From: Dorea formicigenerans
GTDB taxonomy: Bacteria > Bacillota > Clostridia > Lachnospirales > Lachnospiraceae
Reading direction: 5' to 3'
NCBI RefSeq assembly: GCF_025150245.1
Contig: NZ_CP102279.1
Span: 1,547,423 to 1,611,422, forward strand
Length of the DNA stretch: 64,000 nt
The notes beneath the pieces were generated by a model that had not been told where the DNA came from, ran no database searches, and worked only from the letters and a program-made list of their open reading frames with translations. The position numbers and the translations under genes are program-made. Positions 8,914-18,966 of the stretch are shown piece by piece. The first letter of the stretch is position 1. Every line of letters begins with the position of its first letter.

Positions 8914-11166
8914 TTAAAGTTTCCAGATATCCCGGTTATATTCGGCAATGGTCCGATCAGAAGAAAAATATCCGGCTTTTGCAGTATTTATTAACATTTT
9001 TCCAGCCCAGTTCATACGATCCTCGTAGTCAGCCATTACGTTCTCTTTCACAGCAATGTATTCTTTTAAATCGAGCAAAGTCATAAACCAGTCTTTACTG
9101 ATCAAATCTTTGTATAACCGGCACAGGTTTTCCGGGTCACCGATACGTATCATTTCTTTGCTGATAATAAAATCAACGAGATTTTGTATCAGTGGATCAT
9201 TGTCGTAATATTGGTCAGAATGGTATCCGGACGTCTCATATAATTGAATCACTTCCTGACTGGATTTACCAAAAATATAAATGTTATCTTTTCCGACCAG
9301 ATTACAGATTTCAACATTGGCGCCATCCATAGTTCCCAGTGTCACAGCTCCGTTCAGCATGAATTTCATATTGCCGGTTCCACTTGCTTCTTTTGATGCA
9401 AGCGAAATCTGTTCAGAAATATCACAGGCAGGTATTAGATGAGATGCCTCTGTAACATTATAATTTTCAACCATAATCACTTTTAAATAAGGTGATACCT
9501 CAGGATCTGATAACGTAAGCTTTTGGAGGCAAAGGATCAGATGGATGATATCTTTTGCAAGTGTATAAGCAGGTGCAGCTTTTGCCCCAAAGATCATGGT
9601 GATCGGCCTCTGTGGAAGCTGGCCGGATTTGATCTGTTTATATTTATAAATGGCATAAAGCGCATTTAACTGCTGTCTTTTGTATTCGTGCAGTCTTTTG
9701 ATCTGAATATCAAAAATGGAATTCGGATCAATGTCCAAATCTTGCTTTTCTTTTAAATGCATACATAGTTTTTGCTTATTCTTCTGCTTGATCTTAAGAA
9801 AATGATTCAATACCTTAGTATCGTTCTGATACTCAAGAAGTTTTTCAAGTTTCGAGGAATCTTTCTTCCAGGAATCACCGATTAGACTGCTGATATATTC
9901 CGAAAGTTCCAAATTACAGTGCATCAACCAGCGGCGGAATGTAATACCATTTGTTTTATTATTAAATTTTTCCGGATAGATCTGATAAAAAGCTTTTAAT
10001 TCGGAGTTTTTTAAAATATCTGTGTGGAGGGCTGCAACTCCGTTTACACTAAAGCCATAGTGAATGTCCATGTGAGCCATATGCACACGGTCTTGCGAAT
10101 CAATGATCGCAACAGACTCATCTTTATATTTTTCTTTTGCTTTAGCGTCTAATTTTTCAATAATCGGAACCAGTTGCGGCACGACCTCATTCAGATAATC
10201 GAGCGGCCATTTTTCCAAAGCTTCTGCCAGAATCGTGTGATTTGTATAGGCACATGTTCTGGATACGAGATCAGTTGCAGTATCAAAGTCAATGCCTTGC
10301 TCCATGAGAAGCCGGATAAGTTCCGGGATGATCATAGATGGATGGGTATCATTAATCTGAATGACAACATGTTCAGGAAGCGAAGTAAGTTCAAAATTCT
10401 GTTCTTTTAGTTCTTTTAAAATAAGCTTTGCACCACAGCAGACCATAAAATACTGCTGATAAATACGGAGCAGATGTCCGGCTTTGTCACTGTCATCCGG
10501 GTATAAGAATAAAGTCAGGTTTTTGGGAATATTTTCTTTGTTAAAATGAATGCCATCTGTCACAAGTGATTCATCAATGGAGTCTGCATCAAAAAGATGT
10601 AGTTTGTTGATTCCGTTACCATATCCGGGAATGTCAATGTCATACATGGACGCCTGTAAAGTAAAAGAACCAAACTGAACCGGAAAATGAACATCTGTTT
10701 TTATAAGCCAGTTTTCTTTTTCAATCCATGGATTTTTCAACTCTTTTTGCTTTTTGTTTTCAAAAACCTGTCGGAAGAGACCGTAATGATAATTCAGACC
10801 AATTCCCGATCCCGGAAGTCCAAGTGTTGCTATAGAATCAAGAAAACAAGCAGCCAGGCGGCCGAGCCCGCCATTTCCAAGTGATGGTTCCGGTTCGAAT
10901 TCTTCAATTTCCTCCAGAGATTTTCCGTTTTCATGTAAAAGCTTCTTTATATCATCGTAGATTCCAAGATTGATCAAATTGTTGGAAAGAAGTTTTCCTA
11001 TCAAAAATTCTGCCGAAATGTAGTAAATCTTTTTTGTTCCTTGATTTGCTGTTTTCTCTTTGCATAATTCTTTTGTCAGATGAAGCAGTGCATAATAAAC
11101 ACTTTTATGATCAGCTGCTTCAATAGATGTCTGAAGCTGGTCTTCCAAATATTTTTTGTAATTCAT
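8914..11166 (-). CDS. glgP: Glycogen/maltodextrin phosphorylase
   Basis: GT35 alpha-glucan phosphorylase of 750 residues that releases glucose-1-phosphate from alpha-1,4-glucans with inorganic phosphate and PLP. The PLP-lysine region [20 protein letters not shown] is intact near the C-terminal third, followed by MDGANVEI. N-terminal family signatures ([32 protein letters not shown]) are present. The ATG at 11166 has AAAAGGAG upstream; the longer in-frame start at 11202 lacks a site. The gene begins inside the last codons of malQ, so the two are likely co-translated. With MalQ it would degrade imported maltodextrins, although a role in stored glycogen cannot be excluded. Confidence 0.95.
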   Translation of the reverse strand: MNYKKYLEDQLQTSIEAADHKSVYYALLHLTKELCKEKTANQGTKKIYYISAEFLIGKLLSNNLINLGIYDDIKKLLHENGKSLEEIEEFEPEPSLGNGGLGRLAACFLDSIATLGLPGSGIGLNYHYGLFRQVFENKKQKELKNPWIEKENWLIKTDVHFPVQFGSFTLQASMYDIDIPGYGNGINKLHLFDADSIDESLVTDGIHFNKENIPKNLTLFLYPDDSDKAGHLLRIYQQYFMVCCGAKLILKELKEQNFELTSLPEHVVIQINDTHPSMIIPELIRLLMEQGIDFDTATDLVSRTCAYTNHTILAEALEKWPLDYLNEVVPQLVPIIEKLDAKAKEKYKDESVAIIDSQDRVHMAHMDIHYGFSVNGVAALHTDILKNSELKAFYQIYPEKFNNKTNGITFRRWLMHCNLELSEYISSLIGDSWKKDSSKLEKLLEYQNDTKVLNHFLKIKQKNKQKLCMHLKEKQDLDIDPNSIFDIQIKRLHEYKRQQLNALYAIYKYKQIKSGQLPQRPITMIFGAKAAPAYTLAKDIIHLILCLQKLTLSDPEVSPYLKVIMVENYNVTEASHLIPACDISEQISLASKEASGTGNMKFMLNGAVTLGTMDGANVEICNLVGKDNIYIFGKSSQEVIQLYETSGYHSDQYYDNDPLIQNLVDFIISKEMIRIGDPENLCRLYKDLISKDWFMTLLDLKEYIAVKENVMADYEDRMNWAGKMLINTAKAGYFSSDRTIAEYNRDIWKL

Positions 11167-11168
11167 TG

Positions 11169-12677
11169 TTACTCTCCTTTTTGTTGTAAACTGCGCGCGC
11201 ATAATTGAGTAATTTTTTTAATTTTTGCTGCCAGATTATCCGTGAAGCTGTCTGCGTCTGAACGCCAGATCCAGTTTCCGCCTAATGTAGAAGGGGTATT
11301 TATGCGTGCTTCGCAGCCAAGACCTAAGTAGTCCTGAACAGGAATAATACATGTATCTGCCACACTTCTCATAGCGAGCCGAATATAATCCCAATGAATG
11401 TCTGCTTCCGGAGTAAATCGATTTCCAATATATTCCAAAGCCATTTCTTTATCTTCTTCTTTTAAAGCTTGATACCATCCTTGAAGCGTATCATTATCAT
11501 GGGTACCGGTGTATACAACACAGTTTGGATGATAATTGTGTGGAAGATAATCACTGTCTTCCCTGGAATCAAAAGCAAATTGAAGAACTTTCATACCTGG
11601 GTACCCACTATCTTTTAAAAGTTGTTTTACGGAATCTGTCAAAAATCCAAGATCCTCAGCAATAATTGGAAGATCACCAAGTTCTTGTTTTATTTTGTGA
11701 AATAAATCCATACCAGGCCCCTTTTCCCAGTGCCCGTTTTCAGCAGTTGGATCACCATAAGGAATGCTGTAATATTCATCAAAGCCCCGGAAATGGTCAA
11801 TTCGTATAATATCATATAGTCTAAAACAACCTCGGATCCGGTTTACCCACCAGGAAAATCCGGTTTCTTTGTGATAATCCCACCGATATAAAGGATTTCC
11901 CCAAAGCTGTCCGGTAGCAGAAAAACCATCCGGAGGACATCCGGCTACTGCTGTTGGCTGTCCACTTTCATCTAATTGGAACAACTCTGGGTGTGCCCAC
12001 ACATCTGCACTGTCATAAGCAACATAAATTGGGATATCTCCAATAATCTGAATCCCTTTTTGATTTGCATATTCTTTTAACATGTTCCATTGTTTGTAGA
12101 ATTCGTATTGTAGAAACTGATAAAAATGAATTTCATCTGTAAGTAAGTCCTGATAATGCGAAATTGCATCTGGTCTGCGAAGACGGATATTTTCCTCCCA
12201 TAGATTCCAGCCAGCTCCATGAAAATAATCTTTTACAGACATATAAAGAGCATAGTCTGAAAGCCATTCATTTTGTTCGTTCAGAAAATCCACGTAATCA
12301 GAAGAATTCATGATCTGCTGTTCTTTTGCATGTTCATAAGCTACCTTTAAGATATGAAATCGGTTCTGATAAAGCATGCCATAATCTATCTGATTCGAAT
12401 TATTACCAAAATCTGCCTGCCTGCATATGTCGTCTTCAAGCAGTCCTTCCCGGGCCAGTGTTTCAAGATCAATAAAATAAGGATTTCCGGCAAAAGTCGA
12501 AAATGACTGGTAAGGAGAATCCCCATAACTGGTCGGGCCAAGTGGCAGAATCTGCCACAGTGACTGGCCGCTTTTTTGCAGCCAGTCGACAAATTTATAA
12601 GCTTCCTTTGAAAATGATCCGATTCCGTATGCACCAGGAAGTGCAGATACCGGCATTAAAATTCCACTTTGTCTCAT
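11169..12677 (-). CDS. malQ: 4-alpha-glucanotransferase (amylomaltase), GH77
   Basis: Cytoplasmic disproportionating enzyme of 502 residues that transfers maltosyl units between maltodextrins, releasing glucose and building longer chains for the phosphorylase. GH77 catalytic motifs are visible: the nucleophile Asp in [18 protein letters not shown], the acid/base Glu in IIAEDLGFL, and the third carboxylate in [14 protein letters not shown]. The N-terminus [20 protein letters not shown] is typical. It sits between the ABC permeases and glgP, which supports maltodextrin as the transported sugar. Confidence 0.96.
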   Translation of the reverse strand: MRQSGILMPVSALPGAYGIGSFSKEAYKFVDWLQKSGQSLWQILPLGPTSYGDSPYQSFSTFAGNPYFIDLETLAREGLLEDDICRQADFGNNSNQIDYGMLYQNRFHILKVAYEHAKEQQIMNSSDYVDFLNEQNEWLSDYALYMSVKDYFHGAGWNLWEENIRLRRPDAISHYQDLLTDEIHFYQFLQYEFYKQWNMLKEYANQKGIQIIGDIPIYVAYDSADVWAHPELFQLDESGQPTAVAGCPPDGFSATGQLWGNPLYRWDYHKETGFSWWVNRIRGCFRLYDIIRIDHFRGFDEYYSIPYGDPTAENGHWEKGPGMDLFHKIKQELGDLPIIAEDLGFLTDSVKQLLKDSGYPGMKVLQFAFDSREDSDYLPHNYHPNCVVYTGTHDNDTLQGWYQALKEEDKEMALEYIGNRFTPEADIHWDYIRLAMRSVADTCIIPVQDYLGLGCEARINTPSTLGGNWIWRSDADSFTDNLAAKIKKITQLCARSLQQKGE

Positions 12678-12706
12678 GATATAAACTCCTTTTTTCAGGC
12701 ATGTAC

Positions 12707-13546
12707 CTAACCTTTAACGGCTCCTGCTGCCACACCCTTGATAATATGTTTCTGACAGGACAGATAAAAGATGATGACAGGGATAACTGCAAGAATCAAA
12801 GCAGCCATAACAGCACCCATATCAACACGGCCGTAGCTTCCCTTCATATACTGGATTGCGATAGAAATTGTCTTATATTTGTTCAGATCCAGTACCAGAT
12901 AAGGAAGTAGGAAGTCATTCCAGATCCACATTGTCTCAAGAATACCAACAGAGATGTAGGTCGGTTTCATGATCGGAAGTACTACACTGAAAAATGTACG
13001 GATTGGTGTGCAGCCGTCTATCATTGCTGCTTCCTCTATCTCGATTGGAATTGATTTGACAAATCCACAGAACATAAATACTGCAAGACCTGCACCAAAG
13101 CCCAGATAAATAATAATGATACCCCAAGGAGTACGAAGTCCGGTACGGTCAGCAACCAGTGACAGGGTGAACATAACCATCTGGAAAGGTACGACCATTG
13201 AAAATACGCATAAAAGGTAAAGCATTTTTGTAAATTTAGATTTGACTCTTGTAATGTACCATGCACACATAGAAGTACATACAAGAATTACAAGAACAGA
13301 TCCAACAGTAATAAATACTGTCCAGCCAACTGCACTTAGAAGATTATATTTATCAATTGCAGTCATGTAGTTTTCAAGTCCGGCCATCGTTTTTCCATCC
13401 GGAAGCTGGAATGGCTGTTTATTAATATAAACCTTCTTTTTAAAAGAATTCATAAGTACGATTAAAATAGGCAGTATATAGACAATTCCTACAATTGTAA
13501 ATATACCGGTTCCGGCTGTGCTAAGAGCACTTCTTTCCTTTTTCAT
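12707..13546 (-). CDS. Carbohydrate ABC transporter permease, MalG type
   Basis: Inner membrane permease of 279 residues with six predicted helices. The EAA loop that contacts the ATPase reads EEAAMIDGCTPIRTFFSVVLPIMKP (residues about 178-202). The periplasmic-type loop between helices 1 and 2 is short, as in MalG. It starts directly after the partner permease stop. No ATPase gene lies in the cluster, so a shared MsmK/MalK-type ATPase encoded elsewhere is expected, as is usual for Firmicute sugar systems. Confidence 0.93.
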   Translation of the reverse strand: MKKERSALSTAGTGIFTIVGIVYILPILIVLMNSFKKKVYINKQPFQLPDGKTMAGLENYMTAIDKYNLLSAVGWTVFITVGSVLVILVCTSMCAWYITRVKSKFTKMLYLLCVFSMVVPFQMVMFTLSLVADRTGLRTPWGIIIIYLGFGAGLAVFMFCGFVKSIPIEIEEAAMIDGCTPIRTFFSVVLPIMKPTYISVGILETMWIWNDFLLPYLVLDLNKYKTISIAIQYMKGSYGRVDMGAVMAALILAVIPVIIFYLSCQKHIIKGVAAGAVKG

Positions 13547-14389
13547 TTATTGCTGCACCTCCTTGGAACGAGTCATATGTAACTGAATCATACTAATTGC
13601 AACGACAAGAACAAAGAACAGAACGGCTTTTGCCTGTCCGACACCTTCCCATCCAGTACGTCCGTAAAACGTGTTAAAGATGTTCAGTGCCATCATCTCA
13701 GACATCTTGGAAGGTTCACCGGCTGTCAGTGATAAGTTCTGGTCAAATAATTTAAATCCGTTTGTCAGTGATAAGAACATACAAATGGTAATGGATGGCA
13801 TCATCATTGGAATCGTGACTTTGAATAATTTTGTCCATTTTCCGGCACCATCGATCTGTGCCGCTTCCATAACATCACCCGGAATAGATTGAAGACCTGC
13901 AATATAGATGATCATCATATAACCAATCTGCTGCCAACTTACAAGAATGATCAGTCCCCAGAATCCGTACCATTCGTTTAATGCAAGTGCAGTTCCGTAT
14001 TTTTCAAGAATACCATTAAAAATTAACTGCCAGATATAACCAAGAACAATTCCACCAATCAGGTTCGGCATAAAGAAAATAGTACGGAAAATATTAGTAC
14101 CACGCATATTCTTGGTAAGTGCACTTGCCAGAGCGAAAGCAACGGCATTAATAATAATTAAAGATGCAACTGCAAACAATGCAGTGTACCAGAAAGAATG
14201 ACGGAATACCGTGTCTTCAAAAGCCTTTTTGTAGTTGGAAAATCCGATGAATTTCGCATCTGTTACCGTTGTGAATTTACAGAATGAAAGCCAGATTCCC
14301 ATGATAAAAGGAATGATAAAGCCCAAGATAAACGCACAGAATGTAGGAAGTACGAATATGGGCATATAGCGTTTTACAGCCTTTTGCAT
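13547..14389 (-). CDS. Carbohydrate ABC transporter permease, MalF type
   Basis: Inner membrane permease of 280 residues, six predicted helices, with the coupling loop MEAAQIDGAGKWTKLFKVTIP (residues about 176-196). It pairs with the following MalG-type subunit, with no gap between the two genes. A GC-rich hairpin separates it from the binding-protein gene upstream. The substrate is inferred from malQ and glgP downstream. Confidence 0.93.
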   Translation of the reverse strand: MQKAVKRYMPIFVLPTFCAFILGFIIPFIMGIWLSFCKFTTVTDAKFIGFSNYKKAFEDTVFRHSFWYTALFAVASLIIINAVAFALASALTKNMRGTNIFRTIFFMPNLIGGIVLGYIWQLIFNGILEKYGTALALNEWYGFWGLIILVSWQQIGYMMIIYIAGLQSIPGDVMEAAQIDGAGKWTKLFKVTIPMMMPSITICMFLSLTNGFKLFDQNLSLTAGEPSKMSEMMALNIFNTFYGRTGWEGVGQAKAVLFFVLVVAISMIQLHMTRSKEVQQ

Positions 14390-14413
14390 AAAAGGCGCCC
14401 CCTTTCCTTAAAA

Positions 14414-14442
14414 GCGGCGGGAGAATTGACCCTGCCCGCCGC
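14414..14442 (-). terminator. Intercistronic hairpin between binding protein and permeases
   Basis: GCGGCGGG pairs perfectly with CCCGCCGC across a 13-base loop, followed by TTTT on the minus strand. In such operons a hairpin here usually lets the binding protein be made in excess over the permeases, by attenuation or by protecting the upstream message. This is an inference from position. Confidence 0.75.
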
Positions 14443-14474
14443 ATGAACATATCACGATTAATATTTGATATTTC

Positions 14475-15773
14475 TTATTTGGAAGCTGCTGCTTCAGTTG
14501 CCCAGCCGTCTACAAAAGCACTTACAACTTTTGCCCAGTTCGCATCTGTCTGATCTGCTGCATATGCAGTTAATGCAGAACCAACACCATTCTTCCACTC
14601 CTCAGAAGGCATTGTTGAGAAGTTCCATGAAACAGGAGTTTTGCCATCTTCCAGATATTTGTTTGCTTCATTTACAAGTACGTTATCAGAATCAAGATTT
14701 GCTTTGAATGGAATCGTGAATCCCATTTCTTTGCAAAGACCATTAACGCCTGTATCAGATGTTACACACCAGTTCATGAAGTCTAAAGTAGCCTGAATGT
14801 CATCTTCTGAAGCTTTGGAGTTTACACACCAGTAGTTCTCTGTACCAGTACAGATTCCCTGATTCTCCTCTCCGTCTACACCAATGTAGATAGGAAGAAT
14901 TCCAAGATTATCATCACCAATATCTTTGATGTTGTTGTATTCCCATGTACCGTTCTGATAGAATACAGCCTCTTCTGTTACGAAATCTGCAGTTGCATCA
15001 TCAGCTGTCTTTGTAGAAAGAGCAGTTGGCTCGCAAGTTGCGTTGTTGATGTACAGATCCCAGATCTGACGATAGTTGTCAAGGTATGTACCTTTGATTG
15101 CATCTGTATTATCAATACCGTCTGCTTTATACTCATAGTAGATTGGAAGGTTTGCCAGATGAGTTTTAAATCTCCAGTCAGAAGAACCGTCCATACCTGC
15201 TGATGTAAATGCAGAGAATCCAAGTTTGTCTTTATTTGCTGTAATGTCTTCCACAACTTTCTTGAAGCTGTCAAAGTTTGTGATATCTGATGCGGAGTAA
15301 CCTGCTTTTTTAAGAAGCTCTTTGTTGTAAATGATACCGTAACTCTCAACAACGTAAGCAATACCTGCCATCTTATCTCCGTCCATCAGAGCAAAGTCAT
15401 CATCTGTCAGCTCTTTTGCTATATCAGAATCTTTCAGATCATAGCAATAATCTTTCCAGCTTGCAAGTCCTACCGGACCATTTACCTGGAATAATGTAGG
15501 AGCATCTGTTTTTGCCATCTCGGATTTTAATGTTTTTTCGTATTCACCGGATGCAGCAGTGAGTACAGTTACCGGAACTCCCGTTTCATCTGTGTATTGC
15601 TCCGCAAGTTCCTGCCATTGCTCATCTTGCTCTGGCTTGAAATTCAGATAATATACCTTTCCTTTTGCATCAGACTTTGCAGTTTTTTTGCCCGATGAGC
15701 TGCCGCAGCCAGTTACCATTCCGATAGTCATTGCTGCAACAAGTAAAATTGATACAACTTTACGCATTTTCAT
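14475..15773 (-). CDS. Extracellular sugar-binding lipoprotein of the ABC transporter
   Basis: Family 1 extracellular solute-binding protein of 432 residues. The signal peptide ends in the lipobox VTGC (Cys 23), so the protein should be tethered to the outer face of the membrane. The mature part starts with a Ser/Gly/Lys-rich linker and continues as a type II binding fold (VYYLNFKPEQDEQWQELAEQ). It precedes the two permeases, so it is the likely transport partner. Weak Shine-Dalgarno GAGGGA lies upstream of the ATG. Maltodextrin is inferred as the ligand from context. Confidence 0.92.
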   Translation of the reverse strand: MKMRKVVSILLVAAMTIGMVTGCGSSSGKKTAKSDAKGKVYYLNFKPEQDEQWQELAEQYTDETGVPVTVLTAASGEYEKTLKSEMAKTDAPTLFQVNGPVGLASWKDYCYDLKDSDIAKELTDDDFALMDGDKMAGIAYVVESYGIIYNKELLKKAGYSASDITNFDSFKKVVEDITANKDKLGFSAFTSAGMDGSSDWRFKTHLANLPIYYEYKADGIDNTDAIKGTYLDNYRQIWDLYINNATCEPTALSTKTADDATADFVTEEAVFYQNGTWEYNNIKDIGDDNLGILPIYIGVDGEENQGICTGTENYWCVNSKASEDDIQATLDFMNWCVTSDTGVNGLCKEMGFTIPFKANLDSDNVLVNEANKYLEDGKTPVSWNFSTMPSEEWKNGVGSALTAYAADQTDANWAKVVSAFVDGWATEAAASK

Positions 15774-15825
15774 AATTGTTCCCTCGCCTTTCTGAGAATC
15801 TTTTTTGTTCTCTTGATTTACTCAT

Positions 15826-15834
15826 ATTTTAGCA
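15826..15834 (-). promoter_or_regulatory. Extended -10 promoter of the transporter genes
   Basis: TGCTAAAAT on the minus strand is a good extended -10; the -35 is poor. It lies in the 122-base gap between the two binding-protein genes, with a leader of about 45 bases. This would let the transport genes run apart from the regulator genes, perhaps under the YesN-type regulator. Confidence 0.5.
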
Positions 15835-15895
15835 GGAAATTTGCGTAAAACTGTATCAATAAAAAAACCTCTAATATAAAAAATTAAACTTTCCG

Positions 15896-17191
15896 TTATT
15901 GTTCTTCTTCAAATTGTCGTATGCTGTCATCTGCATAATTTAGAAAATCTTCCGGGGTAATACGTCCTTCCGCAAGCTGAGGCAGGTATTTGGAGAGAGT
16001 ATTTTCCTGGAAAACGGAATTCCATTTGACCTGGTAATTCGGAACAAATGTCGGGGAATTCGAAAATGCCTTCAGGTAGTCGCGTTCCACCTGGCTTATG
16101 TATTTTTCCTCCATTGAAAACATCTTTTCTTTTTCCAGAAGATTAAATTCTGTCCGGAATTTAAAAAATGCAAGTGCTCCTTCTTTTACTTCTTCACTGC
16201 ATCCAGACGTCAGTGCCCAGCCAAATGTTTCCGGAGAAGAAACCAGTGTATTTCCAGGGAAAGAAGAAAAACGAACACACTGTTCCCATCCGTCAGGGAT
16301 CTGGTCGATCATCCAATATCCATTTGGAACCATAGCTGCTTTCCCGGTAAAAAAGTTATTGTATGCCGTGTCAAAATCATTATACAGGGCATTCGATGTT
16401 GTATAGGAAAACAGCCGTTTTAAAGTATTTGCCAATTCCAGCCCGGAAGCATTCTGGTAGGTGTCCGGATAGATCAGACTCATAAATTCAGCACCTTCTT
16501 CCGATGAAGAAGCGACTGCTGCACTTGCCAGTAACATAGGTGCCCATCCCGTTCCATCTGTATGTAGTGCCAGTGGCGTGATACCTGCGTTTGTAAGTTT
16601 GTCACAACACGCCCAGAACTCATCCCATGTTGTTGGAAAGGAATCAATGCCGGCTTTGTTAAACAATTCCTGATTCCAGAATATGCCGCAGCAGGAAAAA
16701 GCCGCAGTTGAAATTGGTGCAAGATAAATATTTCCGTCTGCGTAAGTGCAGCCTTCCTGTACAACAGGTTCGATCATGGAAGACCACTCTTCGTCTGCAT
16801 CAATATATGGAGTCAGATCCGCAATTCGGTTTTCTGCAATCATTTTCTGATAAAAAGAAGGAAGCATTCGAAGATCTGTAATAATATCTGGAAGTTCATC
16901 GGTTGCATTCAATCGTTTCAGGTTTTGACGATAGTCAGCTTCTGTCTCTACGATCCAGTCAACATCCAGTTCATAGGTTCCTTTGTATTTTTTATTAAAT
17001 GCTTCCACTACTTTCTGTTCATTTTTCGTTCCGGTAGATGGATCCACGGTCAGAATAATGGATATTTTTACTGGTTCTTTGGATTCTTCTGCCAGTTTTT
17101 TTTCAGATGTTTTACAACCGGTCAGCAGGCAGATCATAAGTAGAAGTATAAACATACTTCGGATTGTTTTTTTGATATGTTGCTTTTTCAT
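15896..17191 (-). CDS. Second extracellular solute-binding lipoprotein, coupled to the sensor kinase
   Basis: Family 1 solute-binding lipoprotein of 431 residues with signal peptide and lipobox LTGC (Cys 26). The mature part opens with a Lys/Glu-rich linker and ISIILTVDPSTGTKN. Its ATG overlaps the kinase stop by four bases (ATGA), so it is translationally coupled to the kinase rather than to the permeases. It differs clearly from the other binding protein. It may deliver sugar to the permeases or present ligand to the kinase; the coupling makes the second idea attractive, but it is inference. Confidence 0.9.
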   Translation of the reverse strand: MKKQHIKKTIRSMFILLLMICLLTGCKTSEKKLAEESKEPVKISIILTVDPSTGTKNEQKVVEAFNKKYKGTYELDVDWIVETEADYRQNLKRLNATDELPDIITDLRMLPSFYQKMIAENRIADLTPYIDADEEWSSMIEPVVQEGCTYADGNIYLAPISTAAFSCCGIFWNQELFNKAGIDSFPTTWDEFWACCDKLTNAGITPLALHTDGTGWAPMLLASAAVASSSEEGAEFMSLIYPDTYQNASGLELANTLKRLFSYTTSNALYNDFDTAYNNFFTGKAAMVPNGYWMIDQIPDGWEQCVRFSSFPGNTLVSSPETFGWALTSGCSEEVKEGALAFFKFRTEFNLLEKEKMFSMEEKYISQVERDYLKAFSNSPTFVPNYQVKWNSVFQENTLSKYLPQLAEGRITPEDFLNYADDSIRQFEEEQ

Positions 17192-18966
17192 GATTCCTGC
17201 TCACCTCCTTTTGGCACTTTTATCGTACAAGTTGTACTTGCATCGGTTGTTTCGTAGTAATATGTAATTTTATCACCGTATTTTAACCGCAGTCTAGTCA
17301 GTATATTAAATACACCGTATCCATGTTTTTTGTCAGGAAATGCCTCTTTGATCTGAGAAATAGGTAAATGCGTAAGTCCGTTGATCTTTTCTACCATATC
17401 TTTATTCATTGGCATGCCGGTATTATAGACAGATAGCACCAGAACATCATTTTCTTCTGTAATCCGTATCCGTATATAGCCCCCCTCATAGATTTCACTG
17501 AATCCATATTTTACTGCATTTTCTACTAATGGCTGAAGAATCAGCTTCAGGATTTTATTTTCTTTTGCATTGACCTGACAGTCAATTTCATACTCAAACA
17601 GATCTACGTTTCGGATCTGCTGGATTTCCATGTAGCTTTTCACATTTTCCAGCTCATCTTCTACGGATACAATATCACTTCCTTTACTGAGGCAGAGGCG
17701 CAGGTACTTTGAAAGAGCCTGGATCATACGCATGGTCGTTTCCTCTTTGTTCATACGCGCAAGCATATAGATGGTATCCAGTGTATTATACAGAAAATGT
17801 GGATTGATCTGACTGATCAGCATATTTAATTCACTGGTGCGCAGTTCTTTTTCCTGTAATTTAATTTCATTGACAAGTTGTTCAATATTGCCAAGCATTT
17901 CATTGTAAGAATGTCCAATCTGATCTAATTCCGTGTTTGTGTGAAGTTCCGGCATATGTGTATAATCTCCACCGTCAAATCCAGTCATATATGTGGTGAT
18001 TTCCTGGACCGGTCTGGTGAACCGATTAGAGAACAAGATACTGAGTAATAGGGCTAATACTACAATAATCAGGTAAATCAGAACCAATACAATTAAAATC
18101 TGGGTGGTCTGACTTGTAACAACTTCATTTGGCACATACGTAAAGATGGAAAACGAACAGTCCTTTTGATAGTAAGCAGACAGATAACCACCCGTTACAG
18201 CCTCTCCATTGAGAATAATTCCCGTATCAGAGGATTTTTTACATGCGCTTATCAAAGTTTTCGTCACATTGTCCGGCAAGGCAGTGTTTTTCTGATTCAG
18301 AGCATAAATATTTCCATTCTGATCCATTATTCCGGTTAGAATGGAAGAATCTGCCTTTTCGGAATCCATCGTTACGATATGATTCAAAAAGGAAGGATTC
18401 ATTTTCAGAATAATAATTCCCGGTTCACTTGGATAGTCCAGAGAATGAACATATCGGGTGATGAACAAGGAATCTTCTTTTCCGTTAAAGAGTGTATCTT
18501 TTGCAATGAACCAGACTGTTTTTGCGTACTCTGTACCAAGTTTCTTCTGAAACACAGTGTTTTTAATGTCAAAAGCATCTACATAACTATAGGATCTGGT
18601 ATATATGTTTCCTTTATTATCCATATAACAATAATCTTGAATAGAATCCAGATCCAGATATGAGAAATATTTGCCAACGGCATTCTTTTCATTATCAGTC
18701 AGTTCTTCTGCGTTCAGACTTTTTTGGATCGTTTCATTAAGAATAGCTTCTGCAGTCACTTCTTTCGATTTCGTATAAAGATTATCCAGTAAAATTCCCA
18801 TCTTCTCGTCTGCAAACTCGTATTTTTCTATAATATTATTTTTTAAAGTATGGTGCATATAACTCCATACTCCGATCATAGATAATAAAAGTGCAAGAAG
18901 AAGTAATATAAGCGTAGATTTTAAATATTTTTTCTGGATACCTGAACTTAAATATTTTTGCTTCAT
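17188..18966 (-). CDS. YesM-type sensor histidine kinase
   Basis: Membrane sensor kinase of 592 residues. It has a helix at about 15-35, an extracellular sensor region of about 250 residues, a second helix near 288-312, and a HAMP linker (NRFTRPVQEITTYMTGFDGG). A His-kinase domain of the YesM/LytS class follows, with NPHFLYNTLD (His near 390), and then a HATPase domain with QPLVENAVKYG and GYGVFNI. The start overlaps the regulator stop by four bases. It probably senses extracellular carbohydrate and phosphorylates the adjacent AraC-type regulator. Confidence 0.94.
   Translation of the reverse strand: MKQKYLSSGIQKKYLKSTLILLLLALLLSMIGVWSYMHHTLKNNIIEKYEFADEKMGILLDNLYTKSKEVTAEAILNETIQKSLNAEELTDNEKNAVGKYFSYLDLDSIQDYCYMDNKGNIYTRSYSYVDAFDIKNTVFQKKLGTEYAKTVWFIAKDTLFNGKEDSLFITRYVHSLDYPSEPGIIILKMNPSFLNHIVTMDSEKADSSILTGIMDQNGNIYALNQKNTALPDNVTKTLISACKKSSDTGIILNGEAVTGGYLSAYYQKDCSFSIFTYVPNEVVTSQTTQILIVLVLIYLIIVVLALLLSILFSNRFTRPVQEITTYMTGFDGGDYTHMPELHTNTELDQIGHSYNEMLGNIEQLVNEIKLQEKELRTSELNMLISQINPHFLYNTLDTIYMLARMNKEETTMRMIQALSKYLRLCLSKGSDIVSVEDELENVKSYMEIQQIRNVDLFEYEIDCQVNAKENKILKLILQPLVENAVKYGFSEIYEGGYIRIRITEENDVLVLSVYNTGMPMNKDMVEKINGLTHLPISQIKEAFPDKKHGYGVFNILTRLRLKYGDKITYYYETTDASTTCTIKVPKGGEQES

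Noticed and set aside
12678-12706. ATPase gene for the sugar ABC transporter
   Set aside because: No ATPase (Walker A plus ABC signature) occurs anywhere in the cluster; a shared one elsewhere is assumed.
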